Shown here: piece after piece, positions 22,820-32,930 of the stretch
Numbering within the stretch: position 1 is the stretch's first letter
Layout of the letters: every line of letters begins with the position of its first letter
Assembly (NCBI GenBank): GCA_002099365.1
Contig: MSED01000003.1
Coordinates: 2,976,001 to 3,040,000 of the forward strand
Direction of reading: 5' to 3'
DNA length: 64,000 nt
DNA from: Phialophora verrucosa
Lineage: Eukaryota > Ascomycota > Eurotiomycetes > Chaetothyriales > Herpotrichiellaceae
Notes under the pieces: model-generated
Told to the model about the DNA's origin: nothing
The model's input: the letters and a program-made list of their open reading frames with translations, nothing else
Databases searched by the model: none
Translations under genes and position numbers: made by a program

Positions 22820-24406
22820 ATGACACCCCAAGGCAACAGTCGGTGTGGAAATGATGGTCAGTCGTCCTGCTAATTTACTAAGTACTTGGTTGCTATCTGG
22901 AGCGACAACTAACCTTAGCGAAAGATGATTTCGGAGGCAATGCTCCAACTCACAATCCAAACTTCACGCTGCCACCGAAGCGACAGCGTTATTTGCCCAC
23001 AGGATTTGCGCTATGGGTCGGCAACATCTCTTCACAAGCCAGTATTCTCGACCTGAGGGACTATTTCTCCGAGGCTGCTGCAGCTGACTCGGGTGACCTT
23101 ACCAGCATCACCTACAATCCCAATGCGCGGTATGCGTTTGCCAACTTCAGCACAGCAGGCTCTCGCATGAGGGCAATCGAGCTTCCCACCACGAAACTGT
23201 TCTACCAAAGACGGCTTGACTGTCGCATCCCATCCAGGTCGGCAAGCCGGTCCGTCAAGGTCAGCTACGGCCGTGGTGGCTCTCACCAGGGGCACGCCGA
23301 AATCTCGATCCATCACCCTGTCGAACTGGTCAATAGGGTCGTGGAGCTCTCTTATTTCCCCGAGGCCGATGCCTCACAGCTGGGACGGGACAAGTATTTC
23401 ATTATCAAAAGCTGCTCGCTGGAGGCTATGGGCCACAGCCTCCAAACGAATCAATGGCATGTTCCTCGTCGTCATGTCCATCGATTGAACCATGCAATGC
23501 AGGTATGTCATCAATCCGACTTCATGTGCCTGTGCGCTGTAACCACTGTGAAACTACGCTAACACATAGCCCTCACCGATACTAAAGACGGCGAAGAAAG
23601 TATACCTGTTCTTCTCTGTCAGTGGCTCGGGCAAGTTTTTCGGCTACGCACTCATGAGTGCGGAAATTCGCTTTTTTGACGACATGGTGGGCCAAAGTCC
23701 TACAAATCATCGCGAAATCTTCCTCCCCTTGTCCGCCACGGATGAAACCCCGATTGCTAACGAAACAACCACTTCGAGACCTCTGTCTGGCGGTGAAGCT
23801 TCATGTGGTATGAAATCGAGAAGTGCGAGCGACGCTTCAACAAAGTCTGCATCTACGACGGCCTCCACGGGAACAACAACATCATCATCATTGTCCACTA
23901 TCTCCGGCTCAGGAAGGATTCGATACAGGGCCGAAAGAAGACAAATCATTTGGGAGGCCGCTTCCAGCACCAGCTACGGCGACACCATATTACAGGATGG
24001 CGGAGCTTGTAATACTGTTTCACCAACTCCGTCATCCCCGCTGCAAGAGACTCGGTCCTTCCTGAGTGACTGGCCAGGGACACCCTCGCGAAGGTCCCCG
24101 TCCGCCGCCGGAGACCGTGGCTCCCCCCGTTCCGAGGATGAACTGATCCAGGAAAGGCTGGAGGGGTTTGGCTGCCCGTGCCGAATCCAGTGGCTATCTG
24201 CAGATGCTGTGCCATTCGACCAGGTGCGCGGCATCAAGAACTGTTGGAATGATGGGCGGGAGATCCACGTTGCCAGAAACGTCACCCCAGTCGATCCGGT
24301 CGCTGGATCAGCGTTGCTGGAGATCTGGAAGAGCAGAGCCTTCAAAAGGAGGGCCGAGGTGATCAGACAAGCAAGTGAGAGGGCGTGGGGACTGGTCAAG
24401 GGTTGA
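22820..24406 (+). CDS. RRM plus YTH-domain RNA-binding protein
   Basis: Three exons (22820-22856, 22919-23502, 23570-24406) give 485 residues. Intron 1 has a perfect CTAAC branch site and TTAG acceptor; exon 1 is inferred from phase. Residues about 43-115 fit an RRM (ALWVGNISS, YAFANF). The YTH domain starts at about 170 (KYFIIKSCSLEAMGHSLQTNQW), continues after the intron (KKVYLFFSVSGSGKFFGYA) and ends with CRIQWLSADAVPFDQVRGIKN and IHVARNVTPVDP. Tryptophans at 192 and 415 are in the positions of the aromatic cage that binds N6-methyladenosine in YTH proteins. About 150 Ser/Thr-rich residues interrupt the domain. It probably reads m6A or a sequence element as in Mmi1, controlling mRNA fate. 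Confidence 0.85.
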
Positions 24407-25361
24407 ACTGGAAGATCATGTCACACGCGCCTGTTGGCATCACGTCCCAACGTCGCGTCGGCTTGCCTAAGTTTTATTTGAGATTCCAAGCGGGGATGTG
24501 GATCTGTATCTGTGTCTGACTCAGGAGTGCAAAGTATAACGCTGGTCAATGGAGGGATGAACTGTACGCAGGACCGCCTTGCCTTGCCTTGTCGGGAACA
24601 TTTCTGGGGATGGAGTCATCATGCCGGGTCAGTTCCCAGAATCACCAGAGACAAAGTTGCACTTATTCTGCTCATACTTGAACTTGACCCTGACCCTGAC
24701 CCTAACCTAGACCCAGCGTCCTGGACCTACCTTGCTTCGTCTGGACTACCTCGCTTCTCAAGAACTTCGAAATATATTGAGGACAAGCAGTGCCGTGATA
24801 GCTGAGTGATACGCAAAGATACTGTATCCTAATTAAACGATGCCATTTCCCTTGTAGAACTGCATCGTAACAGCGCCAATTGCCGTTGTCATTCATAATT
24901 CTTCGTGGACTTGGCATTTTGTGCAGATTATCCGTCACATGAACCACATCCACATCCCTGCTCTTCATCCTCGAGGAGTTCGATGGTTAGGCGTTGATAT
25001 TTTTGATTGAGGCCGGATACACGCCCAAGGCTAGTGTGGAAGACCTAGCGGCTGGAAGGGCCATTTCCCTGGCTTCAACCTATCAAAACAGCCGAGAACG
25101 AGGCAGCAAATCTGAATGAGCACATTTCCAGATCACCAGTGTCTCGCGTTGCCGAAGATTGCGAGCGCGCAAAAGGGAAATCCTGCTCACCGCGCGAGCC
25201 TAGGCGTGCGCGAGCTACACATTGCCTGCAGTGAGTCTTCATTATGGGGTGAGGCAGTCCTTGACACGTTACGCAACGTACACAGGACACCTGATATCGA
25301 TTTTCATTTTGCCCTTTTCTCCGTAGGCAACAACACTGTTCAACCACCGAATGTGCTCAAT
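24407..25361. other. Intergenic region with telomere-like short repeats
   Basis: At about 24680-24716 the plus strand has CTTGACCCTGACCCTGACC followed by CTAACCTAGACCC, a degenerate hexamer run resembling CCCTAA repeats. The rest is non-coding as far as I can see. Confidence 0.45.
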
Positions 25362-26645
25362 ATGTTCCCTCAGCTGCTTGCGATCTTTATCTGTCTTACA
25401 CTCACGACCGCTCAAGAGAAGACTATAATTGAGACGGTCAAAAGCATTCCTGAGTTGTCCAGCCTGGCCGACAGTCTTACCCGCTTCCCCCACTTTGCGT
25501 GGTTGCTCGAGAAAGGGGATATCACGCTACTTGCGCCAGACAATCAAGCATTCAGGGAGACGGAAAACGTGACTGAAGCATTATGGAGCTACCATGTACT
25601 CGACGGAACATATTCGACGTTTGCAACGAATTGGACACAATACATTCCCAGTCAGCTTGACGATACTAACAATCTCATCGTCGCGCAGACTTCTTTGTTC
25701 AGCGGCACTACGACCTTCTGGTCGGGCCTGCGGAAGCGTTCTTACACCAAAGGCAATGTGACGAGCTGCAGCAACGGCGCAATCCACGTCCTCGGAAGTT
25801 TTCTGGAACTGCCTCAAAATTTCAGCTTCACCTTTGCCAAAAGTCCGATGATCAGGCCGTCTCCTTTCGCTGATGGTGACGTTGTCAGAAATGGCTCAAC
25901 GGAGGTCACAATGATTGATGATCTCTCCAATGTCACGATCTTCTTGCCAGTTAGTTATGCCTTCAAGGAGATTGGGTCGGTGGTCAATAATTGGACAATA
26001 AAAGATTTACAACGAGTCATGTCTTATCATATCATCGACGAGGTTCTCCCTCCCTCCTCTGACGGCAGACTGCCTCTTGGACAGTACACGGCCCTTGACG
26101 GTTCTACATTGTCCATCTCCGACTACGAAGACTACCAGTTCATCAACAACGCCCGCATCGTGGGGGAGTACAACTGGGTCTTTGGAGGGGGCTTGATCTA
26201 CACTATTTTCGGGTAAGTTTGGGCGGCCCTGCTGTAACCAACGTCGTTGCATACATTTCTAACTCATACCCTCAGTGTACTGAATCCTGACAACACCACC
26301 GTGACTCCCAGTGTCAGCGATTCGGGAATTGCCTTTGCGGATGCCTCGTTCACCACGGACCTGACCTTCCCAGCTTCGTTGTCAGCTGGGTCAGAGTCAG
26401 TAGGAACGAGCGGTGGCGGTCTCTCAACTGGTGCAAAGGCCGCAATCGGCGTTGGGACTGCAGCATTCGTCCTCATTGCATCGCTACTGGGATTCTGGCT
26501 CTTTTATCGACGCAAAATGAAGAGGTCTCCAAAGCCGTATGAAAGTGAATACCAGCTGTCAGATGTGAACATGTCTCAGAGGAATCTTACGTCTCAACCG
26601 GGTCCTGTAGGCGCAGGCCGCGGACTTGATAGTCGTGGCCATTGA
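25362..26645 (+). CDS. Fasciclin (FAS1) domain membrane protein
   Basis: Two exons (25362-26212 and 26276-26645) give 406 residues. The start chosen is the ATG opening a signal peptide (MFPQLLAIFICLTLTTAQ). Two FAS1 domains follow: one with ITLLAPDNQAFRE and ALWSYHVLDGTY (about 20-160), the second with VTIFLPVSYAFKEIG and RVMSYHIIDEVL (about 170-320). Many Asn-x-Ser/Thr sites are present. Near the end lies a single membrane helix (AAIGVGTAAFVLIASLLGFW) then a basic cytoplasmic tail. FAS1 proteins act in cell-surface adhesion. It sits in the copper island; a role in metal handling is not shown by sequence. Confidence 0.88.
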
Positions 26646-27092
26646 TTGATGCTGTCGCTCACGAACTACAGCGTACCCATACGCACTAAGGTGGAAGAGA
26701 AGATCGTGATAATGCAGGAAAATCTGGTGTAATAGACGAGTACACACCCAAAAGAACCGTCGCAGGCACTCACACGGTTGGGAGCTCCACGACGTGTTTG
26801 TCTACATATGCAGTGGGGAGAGATCCTGGCGGAATCACGCAAGCACTACCTCCCAGTCCAAAATGAAATGGCTGGAAATTCACAAAAGACTTGACTTGTT
26901 GTTGAGCCTCAAGAAAGATATGTTATATTATCTCCGCGGAGGCGTCGAGGAGATGTGGCTGACTTTTGCATTTGGATTTTACATCACGGTTAATATGAAG
27001 GGCCCGATAATATCGCATCGTAGCGAAGATGTACTATAATGTTCAATAGCAGCAAAGGCCAATTTCCTCTTGGGTTTACTCGAGTCGACCGC
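26646..27092. other. Convergent intergenic region
   Basis: Lies between the 3' ends of the FAS1 and FRE2 genes. No gene or repeat is seen. Confidence 0.4.
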
Positions 27093-29048
27093 TCACCAGC
27101 CGAATGTTTCCATCCATAATTCGACTTCGGCGAGCTGTCCTTTCATCACCAACCTCTGTGCCTTTGCGCACGCGTTCGAGATGTCGACTTTGAGACTTTC
27201 CGGACCGCAGCCTGTGAAGGAAGTCAGCACGAAAGGAAGCATGGGCATGTCAGTCGAGCTCGAATACCCACCTATGACTATGGCGCGGGATTTCGGGAGG
27301 ACATCGTCGAAGATGTCTGTCAGACTGATTCTACCATATTCAAGACTAAAGCTGGGGCATGTGAGGTTGCGTGAAGGACTTTGATCCGTATCCAAAGACT
27401 TTGGTTCGAGTTCCATTGCCTTCGCTGCCACCAGTTCAGATTGACCCTCTCCGGTGATGTGCACGGCGATTTTGACGCAGTTGCCCAGCCCGTCGAGGTG
27501 TACGTTCTCCAGAATATCCCGTATCCAGTGCAGAGACTCTGAATGTCGAATCGACCAGAGCAGCTTGATCGACGCGGTTCTGGTGGATTGCTTGCTCTTC
27601 ATACTGGTCACCAAATGATCGAGCCAGGGCAATACTGCGCTCACACCGCCACCTCCGGCGATCAAGATCACCGAGTCAAAAGTGGTCCCAACTTTGGGAT
27701 GATGACTTCCGTAGGGACCGTCCAACCAGCCATTCAACTCCCTGTCAGGGTTGTCGGAGACATATCTTTTCAATCTTCTTGTGAACCCCGCATGCGAACG
27801 AATGAACAGGTCCAACTCGGTGTATTCAGCGCCAATCCTTCCCGCTCTGTGGTCATTCGCAATGGTGAAAGGGTGGTTGTCGAAGATGTTGAGCTTTGGA
27901 ACACGAAGATAGACATGCTGTCCCGGCTTCCAGTGAAAACTGGTTGGTGCACTAATACGCAATCGAGTCATGTTGTCCGAAAAAGAGGTCATGGAAATTG
28001 GAGATCCCATAATCCATTCCGCAGACATAATGTTCGTGGCACGGTTGTACCAGAAGAGCCTCGCGAAAATTGACAGCAGCCATGCGGCAACAGAGGCCCA
28101 CATGTATATCCATGTATCAGGTTGATCATTGCAGTGCCAGAACATGAGGCCCACGTATGTCACAGCCAGCCAGAAGTGGAGGTGATAGAATCCCTTGTAA
28201 AATCGATGTCGAACCCAAGGAAGAGAGAAGACCAGAAGCCCAAATAAGATGCCTAGCGGCGGTGTCCCGGTGTACTGTATCCAGGTTCAGTATCAGGCAT
28301 GTTTCCAGGGAACTCGATGACTTACCTCGTACCCCCCGGGCTTGTAGAACTGCTTGTGTAAAGCTGCGTAGCCTCCATCCTTCAATGGTGCGACGATGAA
28401 GGGAACAGTATGGACAACAGACAGTCCAAAGCAAAGCCATCCCATCCAGCGGTGAATGATGTTCAGCTTTTCATGGCCGATACCTGTCAACCAGGTGACA
28501 ATGTTCGCCTTTGAAGATAGTGCAATCAACCAAGGTGTCAATGCAGTAGCCATAAGACCTGTCCTGACAGCTAGAGGAGGCGAACCGTAGCCACGATGGT
28601 TTCGGTAGTACGGCCGGACGGTGAACGTGAGGATGCAGCAGTATAGCACGTTCAACATCAAGAAAGTGAGCATGCCGTATGATGGCAGTCCGAAGCGGGT
28701 ACTGATCCATCCCGGAGCCCGACGATACGCCATCATCCTCCATAACGCCAATGTTTTGGATTTGATCCTTTCAAGAGGTGATGTATGCACGGCCGAGCTG
28801 CCGCTCAAACGTCGATACTCATTCCACTGGCGGCAAAAATGGACCACGGCGAACAGGCCCAGGCAGACGACGAGGTACCACGAGACATAGTGGCCATAGT
28901 CGTATTGATGGGTGTACGAAGTGAGTTTTTGAGACAGCCGGTGCGCGTCGTAAAAGGCCTTGCACGAGTCGTTGTTGCACCGAGGATCCGAAAGTGTGAG
29001 ATTTTCGGTGGGAGAGCCAATGTACGGCTGCCCTGAGCTCATCGACAT
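27093..29048 (-). CDS. FRE2: ferric/cupric reductase, intact
   Basis: Two exons (29048-28326 and 28274-27093) give 634 residues. It lacks a long Cys-rich head; a short N-glycosylatable extracellular end precedes the membrane core. Haem ligands are H199/H213 (HRWMGWLCFGLSVVH) and H274/H288 (HFWLAVTYVGLMFWH), both 14 apart. The FAD motif is DNHPFTIAND, the NADPH motif AGGGGVSAVLPWL, and the protein ends ELWMETFGW. Members of the family use NADPH and FAD to reduce surface Fe(III) or Cu(II). The gene is divergent from CTR1 across 981 bp, so a shared promoter is likely, and two copper-type motifs lie in that gap. Confidence 0.92.
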
Positions 29049-30029
29049 TTTGACCTAGGATGATCAAGCAGGGACAGGAGAAAGCACGTAAAAACGACAT
29101 CCACAAGGAATAGAGAGGGAGACTCACCTACCTACCGGGCTTGCGAGGGATATATCCAGCTTCACTGTTTTCTCTCTGCATCGACTTCACTGTCTGACAC
29201 TTGGCACTATGGATTTTCGCGACGTCGTATGGCCCCGGCAAAAGATCGATGGACCTGTCGCGGTATCGGGTGAAAGGGAACAGTGTTAGTCCGTCGAGGG
29301 ACACTGACGATCGGCAAGGAGTCCTGCGTAGAGGAGCCACAACTCGCAACAGTGGGGAGCTTTGTCCAACTGCCCAGTTAAGCTCCAGCACCAGGCGCTC
29401 CCGTCACTGCAGCCAGCATCTCGGTGATAAGGGAGCACCGTGTTTGGACCTTCTCTACAGTGCCAGACCCGGATCCTCGGTCGTGGATGCTTGCTCAAAG
29501 GTCGTTCACGAAAAGAGAGCACGAGAAAGGTTCTGGGCTAGCCAATCAACCTATCAGCCCATCGGCCAATCACAGGGTCTCTCAAAGGCTAGGTGCCCAA
29601 GGGGGGGTTGGTGGGGGCGCGTTGTCCATTTAGCAGCTGCTTGAAACTTGCTCACTCGCGAAGGGGACATTCCCAAGAGCCCTCGCCAGCTGAAGAACGA
29701 CCCAACACAGGTGGCTCCACGAACTTGACGGCCCTCTTTCTCCTTGTCTGCTTCCACCACGCCACTGATGGCGGATAGCCTTAGCAACCTGCCAGGCGTT
29801 CCGCTGAGAACTCTTCCAGGCCTGCGGCTGATTGACCATCTACAACGGAGACCGCACGGAGTTTCCCATCGGAGAAAGGAAGACGAGCGCTCATACGACC
29901 TACCACACATCTGTCTACCTTATTATGAGATGAGTTCGTCTCCCTGTAGCATCTATAGTTTCCTTCCACCTCCACTTTGTCTGTCCGCTTGTATCCTCTG
30001 CCAGCCTTTCCAGCACAATTCTTTCCAAG
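29049..30029. promoter_or_regulatory. FRE2/CTR1 divergent promoter with CTTGCTCA sites
   Basis: This 981-bp gap separates a metalloreductase and a copper importer pointing away from each other. It holds CTTGCTCA at 29490-29497 and ACTTGCTCA at 29646-29654, both on the plus strand. Their spacing from the start codons is 380-600 bp on either side. Confidence 0.55.
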
Positions 30030-30907
30030 ATGGATATGTCATCGATGTCCGGCACGTCCATGTCCCCAACGGCCTCCGCTTCTATGACGGGAACTGCCAC
30101 CATGTCCATGACGGCAGCATCTTCATCGGCTTCAGGCATGGATACGGGAGGCATGGGCATGGGCAGCAATACTTGCAAAATCTCAATGACCTGGAATTGG
30201 TTCACTGTTGACGCCTGTGAGTTGAGCTTTGGCGTGATCGGTTCACTTCGGCCTTGGCCTGCTGATCTCTTCCTCAGGCTTCATTTCCGATACATGGCAA
30301 GTCACTTCGGGAGGCATGTTTGCTGGCTCCTGCATCGGCGTGATCTGCCTTGTCATCTCTCTCGAGTTTCTGCGACGTGTGCAGCGCGAATATGATGGTT
30401 GGATCGCACGCAAGGACAGGAAGATGCTCGCCGCATACAACACGAGACCTGATCTGGACACCAGCTCAAGTTCATCGGAACAAAATTCGAACGGAAAGGG
30501 ACCGATAGTCACCACGCCGCTTGTTACTGCACCTGTCTCTGCTCCGCCTCGAGTCGACCGGACGACGCTCTTGCAACGACAAGTGATCCGTTCTCTGCTT
30601 CACATGGTGCAGTTTGGCGTCGCCTACTTTATCATGTTGCTTGCTATGTACTTCAACGGTATGAGTTCGGTTCAGCGACAAGGTTTCAGAAAGCCCACTG
30701 ACAGTTGTTCGTGAAAAGGCTACATTATCATCTGCATCATCATTGGGGCCTTCCTGGGAGCTTTCATCTTCAGTTGGGATCAACTTCTCAACGAGGCTAA
30801 GTGAGTACCATCCTAGCCACTCACTATTTACAGATTCTAATCGACCGATTCTCGAAATTGACAGGAAAAAGCCTGAGGGCGCCGACATTACGGGTTGTTG
30901 TGGCTAG
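30030..30907 (+). CDS. CTR1: Ctr-family copper transporter
   Basis: Four exons (30030-30216, 30278-30658, 30719-30800, 30865-30907) give 230 residues. The extracellular N-terminus is rich in Met pairs (MDMSSM, MSM, GMDTGGMGMG) that bind Cu(I). Three membrane helices follow: TM1 at about 70-93, TM2 with the M-x3-M filter (MLLAM) at about 170-188, and TM3 with the G-x3-G packing motif (GAFLG) at about 191-207. The cytosolic end carries a Cys pair (TGCCG*), the usual copper-handoff site. Ctr trimers import Cu(I), which neighbouring FRE reductases can supply. The long Ser-rich loop between TM1 and TM2 is typical of high-affinity fungal Ctrs. Confidence 0.93.
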
Positions 30908-31768
30908 GCAGAGGACTGTTTAATGTTCAGCGAGGTTGCCCCGTACTTACTGTACTCATCCTTCCACGGCAAACGATTTTGCTACAAAATTCGCTCCGGG
31001 GAAACCAAAAAGCAGATCTGATGAGTGCACTGGTTCGAACAGCCGCACTTCTTTTACTCTTGAACGCGCTTCCGCGCCGCAACCCCCTTCGCCATAACGG
31101 AAGTCGTGAACTTGCAAATCATGCAAATGTCTCCTGTAGGATTGGCATTGGCCAGGGGTAAAGCCTTCAGTCGCATGCTAGGCCGGAATGGAACAGTATT
31201 GGCTGATAAAGCCGCGCCGCTAATCATCTCATGGAGCTGCCGATATGAACAGTTGCAAGGCTACACAGTTTCTGTCGTTCTAAACCCGGTGATGATAACA
31301 AGGTGTTTTTGAGGCGGCTCAGACAGAGAATAAACAACGTATGTGATGATTATGCTTAAGCGACGTTGAGCTAGCAAGGATCTTCTCCAGTGCATATGTA
31401 ATGTGTACGTGGGCATCCTTTTGCTTGGTACAACACTACGCCATCTTGTCAGTGTCGAATAGGATCCCGACAATTGGATCCCGCCCCACGAAACGAAGAA
31501 CCGAGCCGCGGTGCAGAGCGGTTGAGGCCTTCCAGGAACATGCTCACATGGGATAATCTCCACTTTCAACTGGGACTCCCATGATCATGACCAATGAGAT
31601 ATGACCAAGTCCGTGTGAAGTTGAGCAAGTTTCCTTCTGTGCCGCGGGAAATCCTGATGACCGCAGACTGGGAGGATACGGTTGGCAGAGCTCGCCGTTG
31701 TGTTGTTCTGTAGGGCTGCATCTACTGTGTAGAGCCTGGGAGATCGTTCCCTTCGTCCAACCATTAGT
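30908..31768. promoter_or_regulatory. CTR1-CTR2 intergenic region
   Basis: Holds TGAGCAAGT at 31622-31630, 139 bp upstream of the CTR2 start codon. No gene is seen; short frames lack family features. Confidence 0.5.
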
Positions 31769-32374
31769 ATGTCGATGACGACTTCGACGGGCTCGGTGTC
31801 GACGACGGTGTCGATGTCGACCAGCACAATATCAGCCATGTCAATGGTCAGCGCAACGAGTTCTCCGATGCCAATGTCCCCTACGAAAATGATGGGCATG
31901 GATTCTATGGCAATGACTTTCTTCTTCTCTTCAACCACGCCCCTGTTCTCCACGAATTGGACGCCAACCACCACAGGCCAGTACGCAGGCACATGCATCT
32001 TCTTGATCGCATTTGCGGCAATCTTTCGAGCGCTGCTGGCTGTCCGCTTCAATTTCCCCTCATTGATGGCTGCCGTCGAACTGCACCGCAACAGGAGCGG
32101 GTACGAGCCATACCAGAGTGAGAAGTCGCCCCAGCATCCCTGGCGAGCAAAGGATGCAATCTTGACAGGCGTCATGGATGTCGTGCTCGCGGTTGTGGGA
32201 TACTTACTGTGAGTGCTTGCCAACGGAGAGGACATGATGATAGACATGCTGATAAGACTTAGCATGATGGCGGTGATGACCATGAACGTCGGATACTTCC
32301 TCAGTGTGTTGGCGGGTGTCTTCGTTGGCAGTGTGGCATTTGGACGGTTCATGGCCAATGCTGTAGGGCATTGA
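31769..32374 (+). CDS. CTR2: second Ctr-family copper transporter
   Basis: Two exons (31769-32208 and 32263-32374) give 183 residues. The N-terminus has Met motifs (MSM, MSMV, MPMSPTKMMGMDSMAM). TM1 lies at about 71-92; TM2 carries M148-x3-M152 (MMAVM) and TM3 carries G165-x3-G169 (GVFVG). The C-terminus ends GH without the Cys pair of CTR1. The shorter TM1-TM2 loop fits low-affinity or vacuolar Ctr proteins of fungi, but location is inferred. It is in tandem with CTR1 and FRE3, same strand. Confidence 0.92.
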
Positions 32375-32930
32375 GCATTACGTGTCTCGGTGTTGGAATC
32401 ACCCATGAGTTGGTCTCTTTACCAGGGTGTTGGAGTTTACGACGTGTCAATATTCCCATACCTGGCGCCAGTATGAGTGCGAGGTGACTCTTGCGATATC
32501 GACAGCTACATGCCCAACACTCTCTACCACAAAAGGATGGTGCATACCATGTGCATAGTGTGCAACGGCCCGGTGCAGGCGCTCGTAGTAATTATTCATT
32601 GGTCGGAGATCCTCTGCCAGTCAATTGATATTGCGTCGATGCTCGTCTTGGGTGTGCTCCTCCACACTCCGTGCCATGAGCAAGTCTGGTGCGAGCATCG
32701 TGAGTTAGTGCCGCACGACAGCAGTCTAGGCGGCTGCATTTGGAACTTCAATAACGTCCTGAATAAAATGTACATATAGCCCGGCCCGCTGTTCAGGCCG
32801 TGCTGTCACCCACTGCGAGTCTTCCATATATGTTCGTGATCAAAGTCTCTTCTGAGTCGCTCTAAGCCCAACGACTGTCTGGATGGTGTTCTCCTTGATA
32901 TGGAGGTATGCTCGATCTCATAACAAAAAC
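32375..32930. promoter_or_regulatory. CTR2-FRE3 intergenic region
   Basis: Contains TGAGCAAGT at 32677-32685, about 250 bp upstream of the FRE3 start. No other feature is seen. Confidence 0.45.
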
